Assembly (NCBI GenBank): GCA_024703915.1
Contig: CP087969.1
Span: 1,488,001-1,552,000, forward strand
Reading direction: 5' to 3'
DNA length: 64,000 nucleotides
Source: Massilia sp. H-1
Lineage (GTDB): Bacteria > Pseudomonadota > Gammaproteobacteria > Burkholderiales > Burkholderiaceae_D
Position 1 is the first letter of the stretch. Each line of letters begins with the position of its first letter. Made by a program: the position numbers and the translations under genes. The notes under the pieces were generated by a model. It was not told where the DNA came from, did not search any database, and worked only from the letters and a program-made list of their open reading frames with translations. This document shows, one piece after another, positions 11,458-24,488 of this stretch.

Positions 11458-13224
11458 ATGACCACTCTCCCGGATTTGAACAGCTGCGCCGCCGCCGATT
11501 TTGTCGATACCCTGCGCGGCATCTACGAGCACTCGCCGTGGATCCCCGAGCGCGCCTGCGCGCAGCGCCCGTTCGCCACCTTCGCCGCCCTCAAATTCGC
11601 GCTGCAGGAAGTGGTAGCCGGGGCCAGCACCGACGAGCAGCTGGGCCTGATCCGGGCCCACCCCGAGCTGGCTAAGCAAGGCCGCCATCGTGGGCCAGCT
11701 GACGGCCGAATCGACCATCGAACAAGCCAAGTCCGGGCTCAATCTGTGCAGCGCCGCCGAATACGCCACGCTGCACCAGCTCAACGCCGACTACAACGCC
11801 AAATTCGGTTTCCCCTTCATCCTGGCCGTCAAAGGCCCGGACGGACAGGGCCTGACCCGCCAGTCCATCATCGAGACCTTCACCCGCCGCCTGAAGAACC
11901 AGCGCAGCCAGCAGAAATGGCCGAATGCCTGCGCCAGATTCACCGCATCGCCGAACTGCGCCTGAACGACCTGCTGGGCGTTGTTCCCGTGTTCGGCCCC
12001 ACGCTGATGCAGTGGTCCGACACGCTGGCTTAAGCTGGAGCGAAATGGAAGACGGCCTGACCTGTTCCTACATGACGGCCGTGCACCAGCGCACCGCCGC
12101 CCAGCTGGCCCACTGGATGCGCGAAGCTGGCATGGAAGTGACGATCGACGCGGTCGGCAATGTCGCCGGGCGCTACCTGTCGGCCGAACCCGATGCCAAA
12201 ACCCTGATGACCGGCTCCCACTACGACACCGTGCGCGACGGCGGCAAGTACGACGGCTTAAGCTCGGCATCCTGCTGCCGGTCGCGATCGCGCGCCACCT
12301 GAACGAGGCGGGGCGAGCGGCTGCCGTTCCACCTCGAAGTGGTCGCCTTCGCGGAAGAAGAAGGCGTGCGCTTCAAGAGCACTTTCCTGGGCAGTAACGC
12401 CGTCATCGGCCGCTTCGACCTCGACCTGCTGGAGCGCACCGACGCCGACGGCGTGCGCATGCGCGACGCGCTGACGCTGGCCGGGCACGATCCGGCGGCC
12501 ATTCCCGCCATCGCGCGAGACCCGGCCAGCCTGCTCGGCTTCGTCGAAGTCCACATCGAACAGGGCCCGGTCCTGCTCGAACACGGCCTGGCGCTGGGCG
12601 TGGTCACGGCCATCGCGGGCAGCTCGCGCTACCTGGTCGAGCTGACCGGCCTGGCCAGCCACGCCTAAGCACCACCCCCGATGACGATGCGGCGCGATGC
12701 GGCCGCCGCCGCCGCCGAAATCGTGCTGCTGGTCGAAGCGCGCTGCACCGGCGTCGCCTCGCTGGTGGGCACGGTCGGCCAGCTGCAGGTGCCCAACGGG
12801 TCGGTCAATGTGATTCCCGGCCACTGCAAGCTCTCGCTCGACATTCGCGCCGCCGACGACGCCGTGCGCCTGGCGGCGGTTCAGGACATCCTGGACGGCA
12901 TCGCCGCCATCTGCGCGCGCCGCCAGGTCGAACACGCGCTCGAACAGGTGGTCAGCGCCGCCGCCGCCCCCTGCGCGCCGTGGCTGATGGACCAGCTGGG
13001 CGCGGCCGTCGAACGGGCCGGCCTGCCCCGCTACGACCTGCCGTCCGGCGCCTAGCCACGACGCCATGGCCATGGCCGCCGTCACCAATGTTGCCATGTT
13101 GTTCACACGCTGCGGCAATGGCGGCATCAGCCACAACCGGCTGGAGACCATGACCGCCGACGACGCCGAGATCGCGGCCCAGGTGTTGCTGGATTTCCTC
13201 AGGAATTTTCACCAGGGCGCGTGA
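11458..13224 (+). CDS. UraD-AllC fusion: OHCU decarboxylase + allantoate amidohydrolase
   Basis: Residues 1-170 are an OHCU decarboxylase (IRAHPELAGKAAI, then AKFGFPFILAVKG), which turns the unstable product of 5-hydroxyisourate hydrolysis into S-allantoin. From about residue 190 the frame runs through to a zinc-dependent M20 amidohydrolase of the allantoate type (TGSHYDTVRDGGKYDG, AFAEEEGVRF, VEVHIEQGPVL, SHAGTTPMTMRRD, GAGHDAMAMA). With GCTTAAGC at 12028 corrected there is no stop between the domains (SDTLAGWSEMEDG), so this is one bifunctional protein. Other corrected sites: 11671, 12256, 12663 and 13050. It handles two steps of the path from urate to ureidoglycolate. Confidence 0.87.
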
Positions 13225-13270
13225 ATGTGTTATCTTGAAGCAACGACCATGTCAGGCACGGCGCGCTTCA

Positions 13271-14588
13271 ATGACCAAAGAATGCCCTATCACCGTGAGC
13301 GGATCGACTGACGCCGAAGCGTTGCTGCTGGCTATCGCCAATAGCGGTACCGGCGTGTGGGACCGCCACATCCCTTCCGGCCGCATCGTCTACTCGGCCG
13401 CCTGGAAGGCGATGCTCGGGTACGCCGAACACGAAATCAGCGACCGCATCGAGGAAAGCTATCACCGCGTCCATCCGGAAGACCTGCCCGGCGTGCGCGC
13501 CACGATCGACGCCCACTTCAAGAACCAGACCCTGTCCTACGAGGTCGAGCACCGCCTGCTGTGCAAGGACGGCAGCTACAAGTGGGTGCTCAGCCGCGGC
13601 AAGGTGGTCGAGCGCGACGAAGCTCAGCAAGCCGGTGCGCATGACCGGCATCACCACCGACATTTCCGACACCGTGGCCCTGTCCGAGGAATTGCGGCGC
13701 AGCGCCGAACTGCTGACCCACCTGACCGACGAAGTGCCGGGCCTCGTGTACCAGTACCGCCAGTGGCCGGACGGCTCGGCGTCCTTCCCCTACGCCAGCG
13801 CTTAAGCATCGTCGCCATCTTCGGCACCAATCCGCCGCTGGCCGCGATGGACGCGGCCCATGCCGAAGTGGTGATCCATCCCGACGACATCGCCCTCTAC
13901 CGCGCCACGCTGGCCGCATCGGCCGAGTCGCTCGAACGCTGGCACCTGCAGTTCCGCGTGATCCTGCCGGGCGCCGGCCTGCGCTGGCGCGAGGGTGAAG
14001 CCCGCCCGCGCCGACTCGACGACGGCAGCACGGTATGGCACGGCTTCATCGCCGACATCAGCGCCCACAAGGAGCTCGAACATCAGCTCAAGGACGCCGC
14101 CGCGACCGACTTCCTCACCGGGCTGCCGAACCGGCGCCACATCATGGCCCGCATGGACCAGGAACTGGCGCGTGCAGCGCGACCCGCTGGCCCTGTCGGC
14201 CGTGCTGATGTTCGACCTGGATCTGTTCAAGGATATCAACGACACCCACGGCCACGCGAAAGGCGACGCGGTGCTGCGGCATTTTGCGCAAGTGCTGCTG
14301 TGCGAACTGCGCAAGGTCGATTCGGTGGGCCGCATCGGCGGCGAAGAATTCGCCATTTTGCTATCCGGCGCGGACGTGGAAGACGCGGCCCGCTTCGCCG
14401 AACGCGTGCGCGCACGGCTGCAGGCTTCGCCCCTGTGCGAGGAAGGCATCTGCATCGCGGTCACGGTCAGCATCGGCGTGGCCACCATGCTGGCCGACGA
14501 CGCCAGCGTCAACAGCGCCCTGTCGCGCGCCGACCGGGCCCTGTACCGCGCCAAGCAGCGCGGCCGCAACCGGGTCGAAATCGCCTAG
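13271..14588 (+). CDS. PAS-GGDEF diguanylate cyclase
   Basis: Two PAS-type sensor segments come first (NSGTGVWDRHI and SYKWVLSRGKVVERDE in the first; WHLQFRVILPG in the second), followed by a GGDEF domain with FLTGLPNRR, DLFKDINDTHGH and the active-site motif GGEEF. It should make cyclic di-GMP from GTP. The frame is broken at 13620 (GCTCAGC for GCCGGC), at GCTTAAGC 13800 and near 14170. ATG 13271 gives MTKECPITVSG; an upstream TTG is also in frame. The link to the neighbouring catabolic genes is unknown. Its stop touches the stop of the convergent hydrolase gene. Confidence 0.85.
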
Positions 14589-15831
14589 CTAGCCCACCAC
14601 CACCGCCCGTTCCAGCATCGCGTGCAGCAGCACGTTGCAGCTAAGCTTCCAGATGGTCGGCCTGCGCATCCTCGATTTCATTGTGGCTGATGCCGTCCTT
14701 GCACGGCACGAAGATCATCCCCGCGGGCGCCAGGCGCGCCGCGTAAATGGCGTCGTGACCGGCGCCGGAGACCACGTCCATGGTCGAATAACCCAGCTTG
14801 GCGGTGGCCGCCCGCACCGCGCCCACGCAGTCCGGATGGAACGGGCATGGCGGGTAGTAGGAAACGCTTCGATGGTGATCCCAAGGCCGCTCTCGGCGCG
14901 TTTTATCAACAAACGCGAGCATCTCTTCGTGCATGGTATTGAGCAGTTCGTCGTTCACGTTGCGCAGGTCGATGCTGAATTTGACTTCGCCCGGAATCAC
15001 GTTGCGGCTGTTCGGGGAACACCTGGACCATGCCGACCGTGCCGCGCCCGTAAGGCGGATAGCGGTTGGCGATGCTGACCACTTCCTGCATGATCCGGGT
15101 CGAGACCTGCATCGCATCCTTGCGCAGCCCCATCGGGGTCAGGGCCGGCGTGCGCTTCCATGCCGGTCACCACGCAGTCGTACCACGACAATCCCATCAC
15201 GGCGGGCACCACGCCGATCACCTTGTCGGCGTCTTCCAGCACCGGGCCCTGCTCGATATGGGTCTCGAAATAGGCGCCGATCGGATGCTGGCCCGGCACC
15301 TGCTCACCCATGTAACCGATGCGCGCCAGTTCGTCCTTGACGCTCTTGCCTTCGGTGTCCTTGGCGGCGTAGGCGGTTTCCAGGCTGAAGGCGCCGCAGA
15401 ACACGCCTGAACCCATCATCACGGGCACGAAACGCGAGCCTTCCTCGTTGGTCCAGAACGCCACTTCGATCGGCGCCTCGGTCGTGATCTTCCAGGTCGT
15501 TCAGGGTGCACACCACTTCCAGGCCTAGCCAGCACGCCGTAATTGCCGTCGAACTTGCCGCCGGTGGGCTGGGTGTCGATATGACTGCCCGTCATGATCG
15601 GCGGCAGCGCCGGATTGCGGCCTTCGCGCCGCATGAAGACGTTGCCGATCTGGTCGACGGTGACGCTCATGCTTAAGCCTCTTTGGCCCAGCCGACCACC
15701 AGGTCGCGGCCTTGCTTGTCGAGGTCAGTCAGCGCCAGGCGCTTGACGCCGCCCTTGGGTGTGGCGCCGATTTTTGCCAGCGCCATCAGGGCGTCCCACA
15801 GGCGCGTGCCGTTAATTCGCAGTTCGTTCAT
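14589..15831 (-). CDS. Zn-dependent amidohydrolase, beta-ureidopropionase/N-carbamoyl hydrolase type
   Basis: The M20 carbamoyl-amino acid hydrolase signature is present: TGSHIDTQPTGGKFDG, NEEGSRFVPVMMGSGVFCG, ETHIEQGPVLE, AHAGPTPM and SGAGHDAI. About 415 residues after correction. In this setting it should cleave N-carbamoyl-beta-alanine to beta-alanine, CO2 and ammonia, the last step of the reductive pyrimidine pathway. GGAG precedes ATG 15831, and the gene follows the dihydropyrimidinase by 18 bases. GCTTAAGC at 15671, GCCTAGC at 15533 and GCTAAGC at 14640 correct to GCCGGC. A hydantoin-type N-carbamoyl-L-amino acid hydrolase is the alternative reading. Confidence 0.85.
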
Positions 15832-15849
15832 GTCCAGCTCCTTGATTTC

Positions 15850-17241
<1,392 letters not shown>

Positions 17242-17245
<4 letters not shown>

Positions 17246-18772
17246 GAACAGCTCCTGAAAATCAGATTAAGAATGTACCATGCCTGCATGGCGTTCACGG
17301 CACGGCCTTTCATCAAGGCGCCGTACACCACGGCGGAAATGGCGATGCCGACAAACCAGGCGTAGGTATAGACCGTCTTGAACAGCGGGTCGACACCGGG
17401 GAAGGACGCCGGAAAGGCGGCATTCATGAAGCCCGGGATATTCGGCAGCACGCCTACCGCGAAGGCGATCACCGCCGCCGCATTCCAGCCGCTGCCATAC
17501 GAATAGATGCCGTCGTCGTGGTACAGCTGCGCGACATCGAGCTCGGTTTTGCGGATCAGGTAATAGTCGACGATCAGGATCCCGGCGATCGGACCGAGCA
17601 GCGCCGAGTAGCCGATCAGCCAGGTGAAGATATAGCCCTGGGTCGACTCCAGTATTTTCCACGGCATCATGACCAGCGCAATGCTTAGGCCGTGATGAAG
17701 CCGCCGGTGCGGTAGGACACCAGCTTGGGCGCCAGCGACGAAAAGTCGTAAGCCGGGCCGACCAGATTGGCCGCCAGGTTGACGCTGACGGTATCGATCA
17801 GCAGCACCAGCAGCGCGATCAGCACCGCCGCGCCGGTCATGCGGCTGGCCAGGTCGACCGGGTCCCAGATCGCCTTGCCGTACAAGACCACCGTGGCCGA
17901 GGTGACGATCACGGCCAGCATGGCCAATAAGCCCATCGGCACCGGCAAGCCGACCGACTGGCCCACGATCTGGTCGCGCTGGGTCTTGGCGAAGCGGGTG
18001 AAGTCCGGAATATTGAGCGCCAGCGTGGCCCAAAAGCCCACCATGGCCGTCAGCGAAGGCCAGAACGCGGTCCAGAACTGGCTTCTAGCCTTCTTGCCGC
18101 CTTCAACGAACTGCGAGGGCTGGTCGAGCAGCGGACCGAAGCCATCGGCCTTGTTGTACACCCAGCCGAGCAGCACGAAGCAGATCACGATCTTGAGCGG
18201 CGCGGTCCAGGTTTCGAGCTTGCGGATCGATTCCATGCCGTGCACGATGTACCAGAACTGGATGGCCCAGAAACCCAGGAAGCAGGCCAGCTGGGAGCCG
18301 TTGATGCCCAGGCCGATGATCTTGTCGCTACCGATCTCGCCGCCCATCATGACCCCGAGCAGCGTGTAGATCATGCTGCCGCCGAACCAGGTCTGGATGC
18401 CGTACCAGCCGCAGGCGACGACGGCGCGCATCAGCGCCGGAATCCGCGCGCCGGTGGTGCCGAACGAGGAACGCGCCAGCACCGCGTACGGAATGCCGTA
18501 CTTGGTGTAGAAGCGTGGCCGATCAGCAGCATCGGCAGCAGCACGATGGCGTTGGCCAGGAACACCGTGAGCACCGCCTGATAGCCGGACATGCCGCCCT
18601 CGATCAAACTGGCCGAGAGCGTATAGGCCGGAATGCACATCACCATGCCCACCCACAGGGCCGCGAAGTGATACCAGCGCCAGGTGCGCTGGGCCGCGGT
18701 GGTGGGGGCGAGATCTTCGTTCCAGAGCTGCGTGTTTGCGGACAGGTCTTTGCTCACTGGGTCACTCTCCAA
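17242..18772 (-). CDS. NCS1-family nucleobase transporter
   Basis: A polytopic membrane protein of about 500 residues, with WNEDLAPTTAAQRTW at the N-terminus, typical of NCS1 permeases, and repeated hydrophobic segments including GIQTWFGGSMIY and NIPDFTRFAKTQ. NCS1 members carry uracil, allantoin, hydantoins or cytosine with a cation; position between PreA and HydA points to uracil/thymine or their dihydro forms. GCTTAGGC at 17683 corrects to GCCGGC (FITAGIALVMM); another base is misplaced near 18515. The stop overlaps the hydA start. Confidence 0.88.
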
Positions 18773-18794
18773 ATCGGGTTGTGGGGTTTGCCGC

Positions 18795-20072
18795 TTAGCC
18801 TACCACTTCCGCACGTGGGTTTCTCGGATCCTGGGTCCAATTCATGTATTTTTTGCCAGTCTGTTGCGGCACCATCGTGATGCAGGCTTCGACCGGACAG
18901 GTGATCTCGCACAGATTGCAGCCGACGCATTCTTCCTTGATCACTTCATAGGTGCGCACGCCGCTGGCCGCGTCGATCAGCTGGGCGATCGACTGGTGCG
19001 AGGTGTCTTCGCAGGCCACATAGCACTTGCCGCACTTGATGCACTTGTCCTGGTCGATCTGGGCGATCACCTGGTAGTTCATATCCAGGTATTTCCAGTC
19101 GGTGGTGTTGGGCACCGCCTTGCCGGAGAATTCGGCGATGTTCTTGTAGCCCTTCTCGTCCATCCAGCGCGACAAGCCATCCTTCATTTCTTCGACGATG
19201 CGGAAGCCATGCAGCATGGCGGCCGTGCACACCTGCACCGAGCTGGCGCCCAGGGCGATGAATTCGGCCGCGTCGCGCCAGTTGCCGATGCCGCCGATGC
19301 CGGAAATCGGCAAGTCCTTGGTTTCCGGGTCGCGCGCGATCTCGGCCACCATGTTGAGCGCGATCGGCTTGACGGCCGAACCGCAGTAGCCGCCGTGGGT
19401 GCTGGCGTCGCCCACAATCGGGAACGCCACCATGCGGTCCAGATCGAGGTGGGTGATCGAATTGATGGTGTTGATCAGCGAGACCGCGTCGGCCCCGCCC
19501 GCCAATGCCGCGCGCGCAGGTTTGCGCACATCAGTGATGTTCGGGGTCAGCTTGACGATCACCGGCAGCTTCGAGTGCTTTTTGCACCAGCGCGTGACCA
19601 TTTCCACGTACTCGGGCACCTGGCCCACCGCCGCGCCCATGCCGCGCTCCGGCATGCCGTGCGGGCAGCCGAAATTGAGCTCGATGCCGTCGGCGCCGGT
19701 CGCTTCCACTTTGGGCAGGATCTCGGCCCACAGCGCTTCTTCGCACGGCAGCATGAGCGAGACGATCATGGCCCGGTCCGGCCAGTCGCGCTTGACCTGG
19801 GTGATTTCGGCCAGGTTGATTTCCAGGCTGCGGTCGGTGATCAGTTCGATGTTGTTGAAACCGAGGACTTCGCGGTTCTTGCCGTAGTGCGCGGAATAGC
19901 GCGACGACACGTTGACGGCAGCCGGGTCTTCGCCCAGAGTCTTCCAGACCACGCCACCCCAGTCGGCTTCAAACGCGCACCACGTTGTAGGCCTTGTCGG
20001 TCGGCGGCGCGGAGGCCAGCCAGAACGGATTGGGGGACTTGATGCCGCAAAATTCGATGCTCAGGTCAGCCA
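18795..20072 (-). CDS. preA: dihydropyrimidine dehydrogenase subunit PreA
   Basis: The N-terminal part is a dihydroorotate-dehydrogenase-like flavin barrel (LELNFGCPHGM-like region reading ELNFGCPHGMPERG; NTINSITHLDLD), and the C-terminus has two [4Fe-4S] ferredoxin clusters (CIKCGKCYVAC and CVGCNLCEITCPV). With PreT it reduces uracil and thymine using NADH. The frame is clean except for one lost base near 19976, which separates DKAYNVVRA from FEADWGG. Its ATG shares a base with the preT stop (TAATG). The annotated stop lies in a GGCTAAGC context that could be a corrupted GCCGGC, so the true C-terminus may be slightly longer. Confidence 0.93.
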
Positions 20073-21435
20073 TTATGCAGCCTCCACTTTCGATTGGATG
20101 TCGTGATGAATGGCCAGCGCGGCCAGTTTTCCGTGCTGGACTGCCTGCACCGTCAGATCCTGCCCTGGCGCCACGCAGTCGCCGCCCGCGTACACGCCCG
20201 GCAGCACCGTGCGGAACGACGCATCGACGCGGATCTTGTCGCCGCTGCGTTCGAGCTGGCGCGCCATCTCGTCCGATATGCCCGACGGGTCGATGCTCTG
20301 GCCGATGGCCTTGAATACCGCATCGGCCGCGATCTCGATGAAGGCGCCGGTGCTTAGCCAGCTTGCCGTTCTCCATGCGCGTCTCTTCGAAGCGCATGCC
20401 GCGCACGCGGCCCGCGTCGTCCAGCAGGACGTCGAGCGGCGCGGCCCAGGTACGCATGCGCACCTGATTGAGCTTGGCGATCTCCTGTTCGTGGCCGGTC
20501 GCGCTCATGGCGTCCGCACCGCGGCGGTACACCAGCGTCACGTCCTGCGCGCCGAGGCGCTTGATCTGCACCGCCATATCGATGGCGGTATTGCCCGCGC
20601 CGATCACGATCGCCCGTTTCGGCACCGGCAGCGCGCTCAGGTCCGATGCCTGGCGCAGGGCCGCGATGTAATCGACCGCCGCCATCAGGCCCGGCGCGTC
20701 TTCGCCGGTCAGGCCGAGCTGGCGGCTGGCGTTCAGACCCAGGCCCAGGAACACGGCGTCGTACTGCGCATGCAAGTCCTTGAGCTGCAGGTTCTGGCCC
20801 AGCACCTGGCCGTGGCGCACTTCGATCCCGCCGATCTCGAGCAGGAATTCGACTTCCTTCTGCGCGAAGTCGCCGGTCAGCTTGTACTTGGCGATGCCGT
20901 ATTCATTCAGGCCGCCCGATTTCTCGCGCGCCTCGAAGATGACGACGTCATTGCCCAGCATCGCCAGGCGGTGCGCGCACGACAGGCCGGCCTTGGCGCT
21001 GACCACGGCGACCGTCTTGCCAGTGCTGGCCGCGCGCTGGAACGGATGCGAAGTGAAGGTCGCGTTGTCGAGCGCGTAACGCTGCAGCAGGCCGATCTTG
21101 ACCGGCTGGCCTTCCTCGTCGTGATTGCGCACGCAAGCGTCTTCGCACAGGATCTCGGTCGGGCACACCCGGGCGCAGCTGCCGCCCAGGATGTTCTGCT
21201 TGAGGATGCCACTGCGGCGCCATTGGTGTTCTGGTCGTGGATATTGCGGATGAAGCTGGCCACATCGATTTCGGACGGGCAGATGCGCGTGCACGGCGCG
21301 TCGTAGCAGTACAGGCAGCGCGCCTTTCGATCGCCGCCTGGCGGCGGTCAGCGGCGGCGCCAGGTCGGTGAAGTGGTCGGCCAGTTCGCCGTTCGATGCC
21401 GCCGCGAGCGGCAGGTGCTTGAGAGAGTCAATCAT
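20072..21435 (-). CDS. preT: dihydropyrimidine dehydrogenase subunit PreT
   Basis: A glutamate-synthase-small-subunit-like NAD/FAD oxidoreductase. Cysteine clusters for [4Fe-4S] are in GGSCARVCPTEILCEDAC; an NAD-binding motif reads AIVIGAGNTAIDMA; the C-terminus has GVYAGGDCV. It passes electrons from NADH to PreA. The first dinucleotide motif, expected VVGAGPAGLS, is written VVSAKAGLS at about 20985, a codon short, which fits damage at overlapping GCCGGC copies. GCTTAGC at 20352 corrects to restore KLAGTGAFIEI, and bases are misplaced near 21225 and 21325. Confidence 0.91.
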
Positions 21436-21490
21436 GTTCGATCCCGATTTCTATTTTTAGTGTGTCTCCACTCGCGTGGGGGTACTGCGT

Positions 21491-22992
21491 TTATTTCATT
21501 TGCGGGAAAGCGAATTCGACGCTTGCGCTGGCGGTGTTCGGCCAGCGCTGCATGACGGCCTTGTGGCGCGTGTAGAAGCGCACGCCTTCCGGACCGTAAG
21601 CGTGGTGGTCGCCGAACAGGCTCTTTTCCAGCCGCCGAAGCTGTTGAAGGCCATCGGCACCGGCAGCGGCACGTTCACCCCGACCATGCCGACCTGGATC
21701 TGGCGCACGAACTCGCGCGCGGTGCCGCCGTCGCGGGTGTAGATGGCCACACCGTTGCCGTACTCGTTGGCGTTGATCAGGTTGACGGCGGTGGCCACGT
21801 CCGGCGCGCAGCACGCACAGCACGGGACCGAAAATCTCTTCCTTGTAGATGGTCATGTCGGGCGTGACGTGATCGAACAGGGTGCCGCCCACGAAGAAGC
21901 CGTTCTCGCGCCCGGCGACCTTGCAGTCGCGGCCATCGACCACCAGCTTGGCGCCCTGCTCCACGCCTTCGCCGATCAGGCGTTCGATGCGCTGCTTGGC
22001 CTGGGCCGTGACGACCGGGCCCATTTCGGCGTCGGCCGCCATGCCGTCGCGGATCTTGAGCGCCGCCGTGCGTTCGCCCAGCGCGCCAATCAGCTTGTCG
22101 CCGGAGTCGCCCACGGCCACCACCACCGAGATCGCCATGCAGCGCTCGCCTACCGAACCGAAGGCGGCGCCGATCAGGGCGTCGACGGCCATGTTCATGT
22201 CGGCGTCGGGCATGACCACCATGTGGTTCTTGGCCCCGCCCAGCGCCTGCACGCGCTTGCCGTTGGCCGTGCCGCGCGAATAGATGTATTCGGCGATCGG
22301 GGTCGAACCGACAAAGCTGATCGCCTGCACTTCAGGATGGTCGAGCAGCGCGTCGACGGTGGTCTTGTCGCCCTGGATCACGTTGAACACGCCGTCCGGC
22401 AGACCGGCTTCCTTGAGCAGCCTGGCGTGCAAGAGCGAAGCCGACGGATCGCGTTCGGACGGCTTGAGCACGAAGGTATTGCCGCAAGCGATAGCGACCG
22501 GGAACATCCACATCGGCACCATCACGGGGAAGTTGAAAGGCGTGATGCTTAGGCCACCACGCCCAGCGCCTGGCGCATCGACCAGGCGTCGATCCCGCGC
22601 GAGATCTGGTCGGTGAACTCGCCCTTGAGCAGCTGGGGAATGCCGACCGCGAACTCCACCATCTCGATCCCGCGCGCCACTTCGCCCTGCGCGTCCGAGA
22701 ACGTCTTGCCGTGTTCGCGCGTGAGCATGGCCGCGAAGTCGTCGGTGTGCTGCTGGCACAGCTGCAGGTACTTGAACAGCACCCGTGCGCGCGTCAGCGG
22801 CGGCGTGGCGGACCACGACGGGAACGCGGCGGCGGCGGCGGCGACCGCGTCGCCGACCTCGTCCGCGGTGCCGAGCGCCACCCGGGCGCACGGTTCGCCG
22901 AGCGCCGGGTTGAACACGTCGGCGTAGCGGCCGCTGCGCGTGTCGACCTTGGCGCCGTTGATGTAATGGGTGATCGTATCGAGATTGCTCAT
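21491..22992 (-). CDS. mmsA: CoA-acylating (methyl)malonate-semialdehyde dehydrogenase
   Basis: An aldehyde dehydrogenase with [16 protein letters not shown] and the catalytic region [11 protein letters not shown], both typical of MmsA. MmsA oxidises malonate or methylmalonate semialdehyde to acetyl- or propionyl-CoA. Downstream of a beta-alanine aminotransferase it would finish pyrimidine carbon breakdown. Four bases separate it from the aminotransferase stop. GCTTAGGC at 22547 corrects to GCCGGC (VVAGITPF); other frame changes are near 21800 and 21625. About 500 residues. Confidence 0.9.
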
Positions 22993-22996
22993 GATG

Positions 22997-24314
22997 TTAT
23001 TCCAGGTTTTTCAGTACGGTGGCCAGCTTGCCGAACAACTCGTCGATGTGTTTTTTCTCGAGCACGAGCGGCGGCGACAAGGCGATGATGTCGCCGGTGG
23101 TGCGGATCAGGACGCCGTCCGCAAAGGCTTTCTTGAAGGCGTTGAACGCGCGCACCCGGCTTGCCCTCGATCGGGGCCAGCTCGATGCCGAACGGATCAG
23201 GCCGATGGTGCGGATGTCGATCACGTGCGGCAGACCCTTGAGCGAATGCACGGCATCGGCCCAGTATTCCTGCATGCCTACCGCGTGTTCGAGGATGTTC
23301 TGCTCCTTGAACACGTCCAGCGTCGCGATCGCGGCGGCGCAGGCCAGCGGATGGCCGGAATAGGTATAGCCGTGGAACAGTTCAATCCCGGCCGGGCCGT
23401 CCATGAAGGCGTCGTGAATATGCTTCTTGGTGAACACCGCGCCCATCGGCACGGTCGCATTGGTCAGGCCCTTGGCCACGGTGACCATGTCCGGCTCGAC
23501 GTCGAAGTAGTCGAACGCGAACGGCGTCGTCAGGCGGCCGAAGCCGGTGATGACTTCGTCGAAGATCAGCAGGATGCCGTGCTTGGTGCACAGCTCGCGC
23601 AGGCGCTTGAGGTAGCCCTTGGGCGGTATCAGCACGCCGGTCGAACCGGCGACCGGCTCGACGATCACGGCCGCGATGGTCGACACGTCGTGCAGCGATG
23701 ATGATGCGTTCGAGGTCGTCGGCCAGGTGGGCGCCGTATTCCGGCTCGCCGCGCGAGAAGGCGTTCTTTTCCAGGTTGTGCGTGTGCGGCAGGTGGTCCA
23801 CGCCCGGCAGCAGCGGGCCGAAGGTGCGGCGGTTGCCGCCGATGCCGCCCACCGAAATGCCGCCGAAGCCGACGCCATGGTAGCCGCGCTCGCGGCCGAT
23901 CAGGCGCGTGCGCCCCGCTTCGCCGCGCGACTTGTGGTAAGCCAGCGCCATCTTGAGCGCCGTGTCGACCGCTTCCGAACCGGAGTTGGTATAGAACACG
24001 TGGCCGAAACGGTGGCCCGTGTAGTCCATCAGTTTTTCGGCCAGGTCGAAGGCGGCCGGGTGGCCCATCTGGAAGGTCGGTGCGAAATCGAGCTGGCCGA
24101 CCATCTCGCGCACGGCGGCCACGATCTTCGGCTGCGCGTGGCCGCACGGCACGCACCACAGGCCGGCAGTGCCGTCCAGGATGCTGTTGCCGTCCACATC
24201 CTTGTAATACATGCCCTCGGCCGAGACCAGCAGGCGCAGGTGCGCCTTGAAGTCGCGGTTGTTGGTAAACGGCATCCAGAAGGACGCCATGGAATCAGGT
24301 TTGGACTCGTTCAT
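22997..24314 (-). CDS. class III omega-aminotransferase, beta-alanine:pyruvate type
   Basis: The class III aminotransferase landmarks are [43 protein letters not shown] (the PLP-contacting Asp) and VAKGLTN (the PLP lysine). The opening [13 protein letters not shown] and about 440 residues match beta-alanine/omega-amino acid:pyruvate aminotransferases. It converts beta-alanine and beta-aminoisobutyrate, the products of reductive pyrimidine breakdown, to semialdehydes for the next gene. Single-base errors near 23700 and 23160-23200 break the frame. Confidence 0.9.
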
Positions 24315-24488
24315 TACGACTCTCCAGGATTTTTACGGGCAAAAAAATAATTTACCAGTTGGCAAAATGATGATGCAATAATAGTCAGCAGGACAACTAT
24401 GGCACATATACACAAATTGCAAAGCCAGCCAACCGTACAGGTGGCGCAAACAACACAGTTTGCGGCGGTGCAGCAGAAGGAGTGGTGA
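24315..24488. promoter_or_regulatory. divergent control region, aminotransferase / MocR
   Basis: This 174-base AT-rich gap separates the minus-strand pyrimidine/beta-alanine operon from the MocR gene. It is the natural place for a shared promoter and operators of MocR or the RutR-like protein. TTGGCAAAAT and ACAAATTGCAAA are visible but no convincing palindrome is. Confidence 0.5.

Noticed and set aside
18684-20042. Long plus-strand frame opposite preA
   Set aside because: The minus strand encodes intact PreA with ferredoxin clusters; the plus frame has the low-complexity composition of an antisense shadow.
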